NCBI RefSeq assembly: GCF_013387455.1
Contig: NZ_VWNC01000001.1
Location: 124,001 to 188,000 of the forward strand
Direction of reading: 5' to 3'
From: Mariprofundus sp. NF
GTDB taxonomy: Bacteria; Pseudomonadota; Zetaproteobacteria; Mariprofundales; Mariprofundaceae
DNA: 64,000 bases
Numbering within the stretch: the stretch's first letter is position 1; each line of letters opens with the position of its first letter. The notes under the pieces were generated by a model that saw nothing but the letters and a program-made list of their open reading frames with translations, was not told where the DNA came from and made no database searches. This document shows positions 1 to 8,092 of this stretch, piece after piece. Both the position numbers and the translations under genes were made by a program.

Positions 1-639
1 CTGGCACGCCTCTCTGAAGGCCTTCAACTCTCCCTGATGGTGGGTGTCACCGTTGTCCTGTTTGGCGGCTGCGTGGGTATTTCTATCGGCATGCTGGCTG
101 GTTGGATGGGGGGCTGGATCGATGCGCTGCTGATGCGTATTGCTGATATCGTGCTCTCTTTCCCCGGCATCCTGCTGGCCATTGCACTGGCTGCGATGCT
201 CGGCCCCGGCATTGATAATCTGGTGATGGCACTGGTGGTGGTCGGCTGGGTCGGTTTTGCCCGTCTTTCGCGTGCGCAGGTACTCTCCTTTAAATCCGTA
301 CCGTTTGTTGAAGCGGCTATCGCCAATGGTTCATCGGTTCCTTACATCGCCATTCGTCATCTGCTGCCCAATATCGCCGCACCTCTACTGGTTGAAGCCA
401 GTTTCGGCCTTGCTGCCGTGATCATTGGCGAAGCAGGCCTCTCTTTCCTCGGTGTCGGTGTGCAACCGCCCGATGCATCACTCGGCACCATGATCCGTGA
501 AGGCACCCGCCTGATGCTGGTCTCCCCCGGCCTTGTCATCTGGCCCGGTCTGATCCTCTTCTCACTGGTGATGGCCGTGAACCTTCTCGGCGACGCCCTG
601 CGCGATAAACTCGATGTGCGCATGGATGTGAAATCATGA
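1..639 (+). CDS. ABC transporter inner-membrane permease, DppC/OppC family (5' end outside window)
   Basis: This is the C-terminal part of a permease subunit of a peptide/nickel-type ABC importer. The frame is open from base 1, so the real start lies upstream and the first internal ATG (37) is not the start. Several hydrophobic segments are visible. The cytoplasmic coupling loop appears as EAAIANGSSVPYIAIRHLLP, the EAA-loop pattern of BPD permeases, followed by the LSFLGVGVQPP signature typical of DppC/OppC. The C-terminus (GDALRDKLDVRM) is also typical. A dppD/dppF ATPase gene would normally follow, but a palindrome and an orphan gene come next. The TGA stop overlaps the first bases of that palindrome. 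The exact substrate cannot be told. Confidence 0.93.
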   Translation: MARLSEGLQLSLMVGVTVVLFGGCVGISIGMLAGWMGGWIDALLMRIADIVLSFPGILLAIALAAMLGPGIDNLVMALVVVGWVGFARLSRAQVLSFKSVPFVEAAIANGSSVPYIAIRHLLPNIAAPLLVEASFGLAAVIIGEAGLSFLGVGVQPPDASLGTMIREGTRLMLVSPGLVIWPGLILFSLVMAVNLLGDALRDKLDVRMDVKS

Positions 640-670
640 ATGGCTGCTTCCGACCCAAAGCAGTCATTCA
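638..670. repeat. Dispersed palindrome, copy A
   Basis: A short imperfect palindrome: left arm GAATGGCTGCTT, centre CCGACCC, right arm AAGCAGTCATTC. It overlaps the stop codon of the permease gene. It is one of seven related copies in this window (A to G). The centre matches that of copy F near 38.6 kb most closely. No long T-run follows, so it is not an ordinary terminator. Confidence 0.8.
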
Positions 671-709
671 ATTGATTGGCACTAGGCTGCTATTATTAGG
701 GGGAATACA

Positions 710-1024
710 TTGAAGAAGACCAATAATGCACTGCCTCGATTGGCTGGCATATTAATATTATCTGTCTTCTGTTCTTTCTTTATCTTGGCTTATATGTATC
801 CACTAAAGCCCCATTCATTACTTGGTTGGATTACCTTATATTTAATTTCATTACCAATAACTTACATCTTCGAAGAAGGGGGCAAGAAGCTGCTTGAGAA
901 CAAGTTCACTGCCCGGATCGGATCTGCAGGTCGTATTCTGTATGCCGTAATCTTGTTTGGTTTATTCATTGCATTGGAAGTTATGTTTATGCCAAACCTA
1001 GAACCATACTTAACTGAATGGTGA
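710..1024 (+). CDS. Small membrane protein of unknown function (palindrome-bounded orphan gene)
   Basis: A 104-residue protein with no family I recognise. It has hydrophobic stretches at about residues 10-30, 37-55 and 75-95, separated by a charged loop (EEGGKKLLENKF), so it is probably an inner-membrane protein with three spans. The start is TTG at 710, preceded by a G-rich ribosome-binding site at about 697-703; the MKKTNN start is typical. The gene is visibly richer in A+T than the permease before it. Palindrome A lies upstream and palindrome B (now split by an insertion sequence) begins two bases after its stop. This suggests it arrived as a unit. Coding status is likely but rests on composition, start signal and context only. 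Confidence 0.65.
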   Translation: MKKTNNALPRLAGILILSVFCSFFILAYMYPLKPHSLLGWITLYLISLPITYIFEEGGKKLLENKFTARIGSAGRILYAVILFGLFIALEVMFMPNLEPYLTEW

Positions 1025-1025
1025 T

Positions 1026-1036
1026 GAATGTCCGCT
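1026..1036. repeat. Left half of palindrome copy B, split by the insertion sequence
   Basis: GAATGTCCGCT begins two bases after the stop of the small membrane protein gene. Joined to the bases from 2391 on (TCTGGCCGTAAGCGGACATTC) it forms a near-perfect palindrome of the same family as the other copies. The two halves are therefore one target site interrupted by the IS110-family element. Confidence 0.75.
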
Positions 1037-1277
1037 CCTTTAATCGGGCCATTCAGTCAAGCACCCAAAATATACCGAGTAAAACTCGGTTTTGTCTCTC
1101 GTGGTGGGTCACGCTCCTTTCCGCAGTCGGGTTGGTTAAACTAACTCGCTGCACGCATAAGTCAGACAGATTGGAGAGCCAGGCTTTTGGTCGCGCTATT
1201 ATGCGCAGCAGACATTTACGGCTTCATCCAGACATTCGTCCACACGAGGGACGTTTCTGTTACTACTCTAAATCAGT
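1037..1277 (-). ncRNA. Candidate bridge/seeker RNA region of the IS110-family element
   Basis: About 240 bp of non-coding DNA inside the element, downstream of the transposase stop. In IS1111-group elements this end is known to encode the structured guide RNA that pairs with donor and target DNA. Short stems are visible: CCGAG/CTCGG around 1077-1091 and GCGC/GCGC around 1193-1206. Two segments resemble the target palindrome: AGCAGACATT (1207-1216) differs by one base from the target arm AGCGGACATT (2401-2410), and CCAGACATTC lies at 1228-1237. Strand and exact RNA ends are inferred from family precedent, not shown. Confidence 0.45.
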
Positions 1278-2312
1278 TCATAGTTTTACCTCAGTAGAGT
1301 TGTAACGGAAATCGGTCTCATCAATCCACATCCTGTGCAAGATGACAGCAAGCTTTCGTGCCACAGCAATCACTGCACGTCGGTGTCCTTTGGTTTTTGA
1401 GAGGCGCACTCCCCATGCCTTGAGATAGGTCCACTTATCGGATCGGATAACCAGTGAGTGCGCTGCCACATAAAGGGCAGAGCGAACATCGGCATCACCT
1501 GCTCTGGAGATATGACCGGGATTATCCAGCTCACCTGACTGGAACCGTCTTGGTGTTAAACCGAAGTGCGCTGCTACAGTCCGTGATCGCTTGAACCTAG
1601 ATGGATTATCCACACCAGCCTTAAAGGTTAAGGCTGTGATTGCTCCAACACCGGGCACTGTCATCAACCGCTGGCAGACCTCATCCTTTCTTGCCATCGC
1701 TGTCACTTGAGCATCCAGCTTGAGATAGGTTTGATAGAGCATAAGCCGCGCATCGAGCAAAGGGATCAGTGAATCAACCATTAAACCGTGCTCTTCGATG
1801 ATGGGTCGAACGAGATCATCAAAAGCACCATGTTTCAGCGTTCCGGGGAGTTTAATGCCAAGAAGTCGGATCAGGCCACGGATCTCATTCTCCAGATCAA
1901 CACACTTCTTCAGCACCGCTTTCCTACCTGAGAGCAGGGCTCGGGTCAGATGGCTCTCCATGCTTTTGACATACACACGGCTGTACCAACCACTACGCAG
2001 GATCTGTGCGATACCACGGGCATCATTCCTGTCCGTTTTGTTACGCATGGCTGATAAAGCAGCACTGACCTGTCTGGCTTCCATACAGATCACTTCAAAA
2101 CCTGCAGCTTGCAGACCATAGCTAAGATATTGAGTCAGTGTTCCTGCCTCAAAACCAACTGAGCAGACCTCCGGACTGAATCGTTTCAGTGCAGCAGCTA
2201 TCTCGTCCACTTCTGAAACTACTTTATCTTCAAAACAGATATTGCCATCACCATCAATAATACAGATGGAAACAGAACGCAGGGATACATCTAATGCTGT
2301 ATGGAAAACCAT
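1278..2312 (-). CDS. IS110-family transposase (DEDD recombinase)
   Basis: A full-length transposase of 344 residues from the ATG at 2312; an in-frame upstream start at 2336 adds eight residues. The N-terminal RuvC-like DEDD domain shows LDVSLRSVSI (first D), a Glu in VGFEAGT, and DRNDARGIA (the last two D). The C-terminal Tnp20 domain starts near MTVPGVGAITA and contains ISRAGDADVR, where the family's nucleophilic serine lies. The reading frame is intact and no key residue is missing, so the element may be active. It runs opposite to the flanking genes. It is the only recognisable transposase in the window. Confidence 0.93.
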   Translation of the reverse strand: MVFHTALDVSLRSVSICIIDGDGNICFEDKVVSEVDEIAAALKRFSPEVCSVGFEAGTLTQYLSYGLQAAGFEVICMEARQVSAALSAMRNKTDRNDARGIAQILRSGWYSRVYVKSMESHLTRALLSGRKAVLKKCVDLENEIRGLIRLLGIKLPGTLKHGAFDDLVRPIIEEHGLMVDSLIPLLDARLMLYQTYLKLDAQVTAMARKDEVCQRLMTVPGVGAITALTFKAGVDNPSRFKRSRTVAAHFGLTPRRFQSGELDNPGHISRAGDADVRSALYVAAHSLVIRSDKWTYLKAWGVRLSKTKGHRRAVIAVARKLAVILHRMWIDETDFRYNSTEVKL

Positions 2313-2388
2313 GATAAACCTCCTATACTCACTCACATCTGAGGGGTACTAGGAGCTTAGACGATAATCGTCAGCCCGATTGCCGATG

Positions 2389-2412
2389 CTTCTGGCCGTA
2401 AGCGGACATTCA
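2389..2412. repeat. Right half of palindrome copy B
   Basis: CTTCTGGCCGTAAGCGGACA at 2389-2408, followed by TTCA, carries the centre and right arm of copy B. The sequence resembles the reverse complement of copy C (26969-27000), which also sits just after the stop of its gene. Confidence 0.75.
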
Positions 2413-2467
2413 GAATAAAGGTTATAAGCTATGAAAAGGCCAATATTTCTGAAGGTGCGTGTTGTTG

Positions 2468-3355
2468 ATGAATGAACATCTGATTATCGGATTGCAGGGT
2501 TTACAGCTCACTGAGCAGGAGAGGGTGTGGCTGAAAGAGAAGCCACCACTCGGGGTGATTCTGTTTGCCCGTAACATTGAGAGCCCGGAGCAGGCAAAAG
2601 CACTGCTGGATGATGTGCGGGATTGTACCGGCGTGAAGACGTGGGCGGCGATTGATGAAGAGGGTGGTCGGGTCAATCGGCTGCCTTGGGCGCCGTTTAA
2701 CAATCGTCGGCATGCTGCTGAGTATGAATCTATATATAAGATGGATGAGCAGGCAGGCGTGGATGCGGTTTATGAGGATAGCCTGATCGTGGGCAGGGCG
2801 CTGGCTGAGCTTGGATTTACGCACAACTGCGCACCGGACCTTGATCTGTTTCATCCCGAGGGGCACGGCATCATCGGAAAGCGTGCCTATTCGAGTGATA
2901 TTGATGTGGTGGTTGCGCTGGGGGCAGCCTGTATGCGCGGGTTGCACGATGCGGGCATTGAAGCGGTGGGTAAACATTTCCCCGGACATGGTCGCGCCAA
3001 TGCTGATTCGCATGTGGCGGTGCCTGAGGTGGATGCTGCTCTTCCGATCCTGCTTGAGGAGAGTGAGACCTTCCGACGATTGATCAAAGAGGGGTTAAAG
3101 CATGTGATGACTGCGCATGTGATCTATACGGCAGTCAATCGCGACGTGGGTACACTGTCGCCATTCTGGATTCATCATGTGCTGCGCGAGCGCATTGGTT
3201 TCTTCGGGCAGGTGTGGAGTGATGATCTCTGTATGAAGGGCGTCGGTGACGATGTTGTGCAGGCCGCTAATGCGGCATTGGAGGTCGGTTGTGATGTTCT
3301 GCTGGTCTGTGAGCCTGAGGGTGTGGCTGAAGTCTACCGCAGCCTGGAGGGTTAG
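2468..3355 (+). CDS. nagZ: Beta-N-acetylhexosaminidase (glycoside hydrolase family 3), NagZ
   Basis: NagZ is a cytoplasmic enzyme that removes N-acetylglucosamine from anhydro-muropeptides during cell-wall recycling. The sequence shows AIDEEGGRVNRL (the D/E-EGGRVxR substrate motif), KHFPGHG, then DSH (the mobile His/Asp loop of NagZ) and VWSDDLCMKG (the nucleophile Asp region). The protein is 295 residues from ATG 2468, shorter than the roughly 340 of E. coli NagZ; the missing part is C-terminal and the catalytic parts are complete. In-frame GTG 2459 and TTG 2462/2465 lie closer to the GAAGG ribosome-binding site, so the start is uncertain by three codons. It overlaps the next gene by four bases tail to tail. 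Confidence 0.92.
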   Translation: MNEHLIIGLQGLQLTEQERVWLKEKPPLGVILFARNIESPEQAKALLDDVRDCTGVKTWAAIDEEGGRVNRLPWAPFNNRRHAAEYESIYKMDEQAGVDAVYEDSLIVGRALAELGFTHNCAPDLDLFHPEGHGIIGKRAYSSDIDVVVALGAACMRGLHDAGIEAVGKHFPGHGRANADSHVAVPEVDAALPILLEESETFRRLIKEGLKHVMTAHVIYTAVNRDVGTLSPFWIHHVLRERIGFFGQVWSDDLCMKGVGDDVVQAANAALEVGCDVLLVCEPEGVAEVYRSLEG

Positions 3356-5520
3356 CTTTTACCGATATCGAAGGTGTGGCCCAGTAGTTTTTCCGCTTTT
3401 TCCGGCGGCAGAGGCGGGCTGAACAGGTAGCCCTGAATCTGGTCGCACTCACAATCACACAGGAACTGCAGTTGTTCCACTGTTTCAACGCCTTCAGCAA
3501 CCACACCGAGCTCAAGCGCTTTGGCCAGTGAGATGATCGCTTTAGTGATGGTGGCATCCTGCTCATTCTCCGGGATGTCCATCACAAACGAGCGGTCGAC
3601 TTTGAGGATATCGATCGGGAAATGTTTGAGGTAACTCATACTGGAGTAGCCGGTACCGAAATCATCAATGGAGATTTTCAGCCCCATCTCCTTGAGCTCT
3701 TTGAGTACCCGCATGGCTGCATCAGCATCCTGCATCAGAATACTTTCGGTGATCTCAAATTCGAGATAGGCCGGATCTATGCCTGTTTCGGCCAGAATCT
3801 CTTTTACGGCGCCAACCAGTGCGTGGTCGGTGAACTGATGGCATGAGATGTTTACCGAGATGACTACTGGATCAGCACCTGTTTGGCGCCACGCCTTCTG
3901 CTGCTGACATGCTGTTTTGATAATCCATTTCCCCATTGGAATGATCAGCCCGGACTCCTCGGCAACAGGGATGAAATCGATGGGTGATACCATGCCTCTC
4001 TCCGGGTGAATCCAGCGGATGAGGGCCTCAAAACCAACCACTTTTTGGCTGACAGTATCGACTTTGGGCTGATAGAAGAGGGTCATCTCATCATTTTTCA
4101 GTGCTTTGTAGAGTTCACCTTCAAGCTGAATCCGGCACTGGCTCTGTACACGCAGATCATCATCATAAAAGAAGACACCATTTCTGCCTTTGTATTTCAC
4201 TTGATACATGGCGGCATCGGCATGCTTGAGCAGGGAGTCGATGCACTCACCATCCTCGGGATAGACCGAAATACCGATAGATGATGTTACCACCACCCGA
4301 TTGCCGCTTAACATCACCGGCTCATTCAGAGAGGCGAGAATACGTTCGGCAATCAGACTGATATGTCTGATATCCTCAATATCACTGAGCATGACAGTGA
4401 ACTCATCACCGCCAAGGCGGGCCAGAGAGTGGCCATTGCCATCATCGCGCTCTGAACCGGCCAGATCGCTGGGGCGAATGCTTCGGGTCAGGCGTTTTGA
4501 GACCTCTTCGAGAAGCTGGTCACCGGCATCATGACCGAGGCTGTCATTGATGCGTTTGAAGTTGTCCAGATCAAGGAACATCACCGCAACCTTGGTGCCG
4601 TTACGGGATGCCTGTTTGATAGCTACTTTGAGATGCTCCTTGAACAGGGTGCGGTTGGGCAGGCCGGTGATGGCATCGTAATAAGCCAGCTGGCGGATCT
4701 CCTCTTCGGTGTTCTTGCGCTCAGTGATGTCCTGAAGTGTGCCGAAGAGCTGGGATGGGGTTCCATCCGGTTTCCGTTCGGCATGCATATGGATGATGCG
4801 CAGCTCACCGTCCGGTGGTGTGATGCGAAATTCGGTATCGGCAGGGATATTTTCTTCTGCACGTTTGATCGCTTTGTCAAAAATGACTCTGTCATCGGGA
4901 TGGATGGAGGAAAGCAGCAGTTGATGAAAGATGCATGCTGAGGTGCGCGGTACGCCGAAGATGCGATAGGACTCTGTGGAGACATGAATCTCCTTGCCGC
5001 TGGTGTCCCAGCTCCAGTTGCCGAGTTTGGCAATGCGCTGTGCATCGGAGAGCAGCTTGGCGCTAAGTGTCGCCTCTTTCATGGCCCGGCTGGCGCGCAG
5101 GGTATACTGAATGCGATGGCCGATAATGGGCCAGTTGATCGGTTTGGATATAAAGTCGGTGGCACCACTGTCAAAAGCACGTTCAATTGCATCGACATCA
5201 TCCTGACCGGTCATAATGATGAGAGGGACATTGTGGCCGTTGGGTAGCTTGCGCAGCGCTTCGCAAAGTTCATAGCCGTTCATCAGTGGCATGGTGACAT
5301 CCACTAGCAGCAGATCCGGTGCGGATGCTTTAAAGAGCCCCAGCGCCTCTACGCCATTGGCCGCTTCTACGACAGTGTAATCGGAGTCGTGCAGGATCTC
5401 TGTCAGCGTCTCGCGCAGGATCTCATCATCATCGACCACCATGATGGTGGCCAGAGAGTTGAAGGGCTTGTGGTTATCAGGCTGTTGCATGGGTTCCAGT
5501 CTCAGCAAATCGTGTGCCAT
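3352..5520 (-). CDS. Response regulator with PAS, GGDEF and EAL domains (c-di-GMP turnover)
   Basis: A 722-residue cytoplasmic signalling protein with no membrane segment. Order: receiver domain about 24-145 (acidic DDD at 30-32, phospho-acceptor in LLLVDVTMP, KP near the end); PAS-like domain about 165-275 (GNWSWDTSGKEIHVS, IHPDDR); GGDEF domain about 285-455 with an intact RLGGDEF site; EAL domain about 465-715 with intact EALIRW, DDFGTGYSS and QGYLFSPPLP. Both catalytic domains look active, so it could make or degrade c-di-GMP depending on phosphorylation. No histidine kinase is adjacent, so the partner is unknown. It converges on nagZ with overlapping stops. Confidence 0.95.
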   Translation of the reverse strand: MAHDLLRLEPMQQPDNHKPFNSLATIMVVDDDEILRETLTEILHDSDYTVVEAANGVEALGLFKASAPDLLLVDVTMPLMNGYELCEALRKLPNGHNVPLIIMTGQDDVDAIERAFDSGATDFISKPINWPIIGHRIQYTLRASRAMKEATLSAKLLSDAQRIAKLGNWSWDTSGKEIHVSTESYRIFGVPRTSACIFHQLLLSSIHPDDRVIFDKAIKRAEENIPADTEFRITPPDGELRIIHMHAERKPDGTPSQLFGTLQDITERKNTEEEIRQLAYYDAITGLPNRTLFKEHLKVAIKQASRNGTKVAVMFLDLDNFKRINDSLGHDAGDQLLEEVSKRLTRSIRPSDLAGSERDDGNGHSLARLGGDEFTVMLSDIEDIRHISLIAERILASLNEPVMLSGNRVVVTSSIGISVYPEDGECIDSLLKHADAAMYQVKYKGRNGVFFYDDDLRVQSQCRIQLEGELYKALKNDEMTLFYQPKVDTVSQKVVGFEALIRWIHPERGMVSPIDFIPVAEESGLIIPMGKWIIKTACQQQKAWRQTGADPVVISVNISCHQFTDHALVGAVKEILAETGIDPAYLEFEITESILMQDADAAMRVLKELKEMGLKISIDDFGTGYSSMSYLKHFPIDILKVDRSFVMDIPENEQDATITKAIISLAKALELGVVAEGVETVEQLQFLCDCECDQIQGYLFSPPLPPEKAEKLLGHTFDIGKS

Positions 5521-5612
5521 TTCTGAATGGGTAACGGATGACTGTCAGTGTGGTTTTATTGATTGGCATAAACTACCAACTTCTTTGTTGTGACACGGAG
5601 GCTTTCAATGCT

Positions 5613-6008
5613 TCAGCGCTGCTGGCGGTCAGGATTGAAAATAAAGCCACCCTGGTGAGAGAACTCAAGCTGGGCCTGTTGTGGGTCTTCAGCGTGGTCG
5701 ACAATCAGGTTTTGCAGTCGCGGAGTACTATCGATTTTCACCGACTCAAAGCGAAGAGCTAATCCCATCGCCGTGGTTCGAATAACAACGGCTTCGGCTT
5801 CAATAGGCAGTTCATGCTGAAAATGGCCAAGCAGGATGCTGACTGTGCAGCGGGTGCCTGCTTCAAGTTTAAGGTTGGTTTTCAGAAAGGTGCCATTCAT
5901 GCTCACATCGAGCACTTCGACCTCCACTGGTTCTTGATGCTCAAGGGTTAACAGTGCTGCAACTTCAACCTGAGAGCGGGTGTATCTGCGGTGATTGCTA
6001 TTTGGCAT
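5613..6008 (-). CDS. PilZ-domain c-di-GMP-binding protein
   Basis: A 131-residue protein that is almost wholly one PilZ domain. The two c-di-GMP-binding motifs are present: RRYTR at residues 7-11 (RxxxR) and DVSMNG around 34-39 (D/NxSxxG), followed by the beta-strand pattern of the family and ALRFESV. The last 25 residues are polar and probably flexible. It lies upstream of the REC-PAS-GGDEF-EAL gene on the same strand (92-bp gap), so the receptor and the enzyme may be co-expressed. The target is unknown; PilZ proteins act on motility, polysaccharide export or transcription. Confidence 0.88.
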   Translation of the reverse strand: MPNSNHRRYTRSQVEVAALLTLEHQEPVEVEVLDVSMNGTFLKTNLKLEAGTRCTVSILLGHFQHELPIEAEAVVIRTTAMGLALRFESVKIDSTPRLQNLIVDHAEDPQQAQLEFSHQGGFIFNPDRQQR

Positions 6009-6141
6009 CGAGTCTCCCTGTTGAAGGTATTGTTCGACTTAACTATATACATGACGCTGGTTATGGCAAAGGCATGTGTGCAATTGATGGCTCGGCAGCT
6101 TATGGTTTTGCTGTTGATACTTGAAAGTGCGGGAAGGTGGG

Positions 6142-7479
6142 ATGCGAGAAAGAAGCAAAAAAATGAACATGACCAATAAAATTCTGCTCTGGATGGTTGC
6201 CGGACTGATTGTCGGAAGTCTGATCAATAATTTTGCATCTGATAACCGATGGATTCAGACCTATCTGGTTATGGGTCTATTTCATGTTGTTGGTGCAATT
6301 TTCATCAGTATGTTAAAGATGCTGGTGGTGCCACTAGTCACTTTCTCTCTGATTTGTGGTGTATGTGGCATCGGGGATATCAGCAAGCTTGGCCGTGTGG
6401 GCGGAAAAGCATTCGCTCTGTTTATGTTTACCACGGCTTTGGCCATCAGCCTCGCCATTGCCATCGCAACACTCTTTGCTCCGGGGCAGGGTTTTGAACT
6501 TGCCTCTGCAGCCACCGGCTCCTTTGCCGCCCCTGCTGCTCCACCATTGAGTCAGGTCTTTATTGATCTTGTGCCGGGCAATCCGATTGCCGCATATGCC
6601 GAAGGCAATATGCTGCAGATTATCTTTTTCACCATTCTGTTTGCTGTCTGCATTTTGATGGTTGGAGACGCAGGCAAGCCCATTATCGATATCTCCGAGC
6701 GTCTGAATATGGTGATGATGGAAGTGGTCAATGTGGTGATGCATGTGGCTCCCATCGGCGTCTTTGCCTTGATGGCTAAAACCTTCTCCTTGCAGGGCAT
6801 GGAGATGATTCTGCCCATGCTCGGTTATTTTGCAGTGCTGGTTGGAGCCCTGATCCTGCATGCAACGGGAACACTGATGATTCTGCTTAAGGTGCTTGGA
6901 CGGGTCAGTCCGCTGCAATTTCTGCGTAAAATGCGCAGTGCCCAGATATTCGCATTCAGCACCTCAAGCTCAAACGCCACGATTCCGATCACGCTGCAAT
7001 GCGTTGAAAAACGTATCGGTGTTGATAACTCCACAGCCTCTTTTGTCGTACCCTTTGGTGCCACGATCAATATGGATGGCACAGCGATCATGCAAGGCGT
7101 GGCAACAGTATTCATTGCCAATGTTTACGGTATTGATTTGGGCCTTACCGGTTATCTGACTGTGATCGCCATGTCGGTTCTGGCATCTATAGGCACAGCG
7201 GGGGTGCCCGGTGTGGGGTTAATCATGCTGGCGATGGTCTTTAATCAGGTCGGTCTGCCTGTTGAAGGCATTGCTCTGATTATTGGTGTGGATCGTTTGT
7301 TAGACATGATCCGAACCGCAGTAAATATCACGGGTGACGCAGTCATCACAACCATTGTGGCCCGCAGTGAAAACAGTATTGATATGGCGATATTTAACGA
7401 TCCGGATGCAGGCCATGCGAAAGATGTAGCACTGCCAGCAGTTCATCCCGACAGAGCAAAGGTAGCATCTAAGGTCTGA
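6142..7479 (+). CDS. Dicarboxylate/amino acid:cation symporter (DAACS family)
   Basis: A polytopic inner-membrane carrier of the GltP/GltT/DctA family that imports glutamate, aspartate or C4-dicarboxylates with H+ or Na+. Family hallmarks are the serine-rich hairpin AFSTSSSNATIP, the unwound TM7 motif NMDGTA, the second hairpin with GTAGVPG, and the TM8 motif DRLLDMIRTAVNITGD containing the substrate-binding Asp and Arg. The protein is about 445 residues. ATG 6142 has GGAAGG just upstream; ATG 6163 and TTG 6121 are alternatives. No regulator or metabolic partner is adjacent, so the substrate cannot be assigned. Confidence 0.93.
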   Translation: MRERSKKMNMTNKILLWMVAGLIVGSLINNFASDNRWIQTYLVMGLFHVVGAIFISMLKMLVVPLVTFSLICGVCGIGDISKLGRVGGKAFALFMFTTALAISLAIAIATLFAPGQGFELASAATGSFAAPAAPPLSQVFIDLVPGNPIAAYAEGNMLQIIFFTILFAVCILMVGDAGKPIIDISERLNMVMMEVVNVVMHVAPIGVFALMAKTFSLQGMEMILPMLGYFAVLVGALILHATGTLMILLKVLGRVSPLQFLRKMRSAQIFAFSTSSSNATIPITLQCVEKRIGVDNSTASFVVPFGATINMDGTAIMQGVATVFIANVYGIDLGLTGYLTVIAMSVLASIGTAGVPGVGLIMLAMVFNQVGLPVEGIALIIGVDRLLDMIRTAVNITGDAVITTIVARSENSIDMAIFNDPDAGHAKDVALPAVHPDRAKVASKV

Positions 7480-7631
7480 TAAGCGCCGCTGATCGGGTTC
7501 ATGGATGAGTTATTAAGTTATTCTCTGAATTAACTAGGAGTTGGTGTTTGCTGACCAGGTTGCATCGGCTGCGAACGAGTTGTCCTATCTATTAATAGAA
7601 GGGGCGTTAGTTCCATTGGGGATGTGGCGGA

Positions 7632-7686
7632 ATTACACTCGGTGTAATAAATATTTGCATGCATCGAAACCTGTCGCTATGGTTCG
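7632..7686 (+). promoter_or_regulatory. Structured 5' leader of rpsO (candidate S15 autoregulation region)
   Basis: The 250-bp stretch between the symporter gene and rpsO has no credible ORF but two hairpins close to rpsO: ATTACAC-TCG-GTGTAAT (7632-7648) and CGAAACC with a 9-base loop and GGTTCG (7665-7686). S15 is known to repress its own mRNA through structured leaders in several bacterial groups. Whether these stems form that element is an inference. A possible promoter (TTGCAT, 17 bases, TATGGT) overlaps the second stem, so the two ideas compete. Confidence 0.35.
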
Positions 7687-7729
7687 CCGCCCTAATGAAA
7701 AGGAAAGAAAATAAGAGGTAAGAACGTTC

Positions 7730-8002
7730 ATGTCTTTGGCGCTGGAAGAAAAAAACACAATTATTGAGAAATTTCGTCGCAGTGAAGGCGACACAGGTTC
7801 ACCAGAAGTACAGGTTGCTCTGCTGACTGAGCGTATTAACCAGCTCTCTCAGGGTCACTTTAAAGAGAACCATAAAGATCATCATTCACGTCGCGGTCTG
7901 CTTAAGATGGTCGGCCAGCGTCGTAGCTTGCTCGGTTACCTTAAAGGTAAAGACTTCGGTCGTTATCGTACCCTTATCGAAGCCTTGGGTCTGCGTAAGT
8001 AA
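7730..8002 (+). CDS. rpsO: 30S ribosomal protein S15
   Basis: S15 binds 16S rRNA early in 30S assembly and forms an intersubunit bridge. The 90-residue length matches the family. The hallmarks [17 protein letters not shown] and [19 protein letters not shown] are complete. The ATG is preceded by an AGAGG ribosome-binding site. As in many proteobacteria it lies directly before pnp, but a strong terminator separates the two here. Confidence 0.99.
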   Translation: MSLALEEKNTIIEKFRRSEGDTGSPEVQVALLTERINQLSQGHFKENHKDHHSRRGLLKMVGQRRSLLGYLKGKDFGRYRTLIEALGLRK

Positions 8003-8012
8003 AACAGTTTCA

Positions 8013-8038
8013 GGCGGCCCTTTCGGGCCGCCTTTTTT
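8013..8038 (+). terminator. Rho-independent terminator after rpsO
   Basis: A perfect 8-bp GC stem, GGCGGCCC-TTTC-GGGCCGCC, is followed directly by six T. It lies ten bases after the rpsO stop, so some rpsO transcripts should end before pnp. Confidence 0.95.
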
Positions 8039-8092
8039 CTTTATACCGGTTTTAGCCACGCCAAAGACAGCGCGTTAATAAGGAAGTAATCC

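Larger units (their letters stand above)
1035..2390 (-). mobile_element. IS110-family (IS1111-like) insertion sequence inserted in a palindrome
   Basis: An element of about 1354 bp. The boundaries come from comparing the split palindrome with intact copies: GCT is found at 1034-1036 and again at 2388-2390, and removing everything between restores the palindrome. A CT core at the junction is what IS110-type elements such as IS621 use. Sub-terminal inverted repeats are visible: AATCGGGC at 1042-1049 and GCCCGATT at 2374-2381. Such repeats, and a long non-coding end downstream of the transposase (1037-1277), fit the IS1111 group. There is no conventional target duplication. The ends are accurate to about 2 bp. 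Confidence 0.85.

Noticed and set aside
677-690. TGGCAC near the orphan gene as a sigma54 promoter
   Set aside because: The distance from GG to GC is one base short of the strict spacing.
1018-1305. 95-codon plus-strand ORF across the IS end
   Set aside because: It covers the non-coding end of the IS110-family element and has no protein-like features; its stop region overlaps the transposase gene.
6334-6918. 194-codon His-rich frame opposite the symporter gene
   Set aside because: It is a shadow ORF; the composition mirrors the hydrophobic codons of the symporter.
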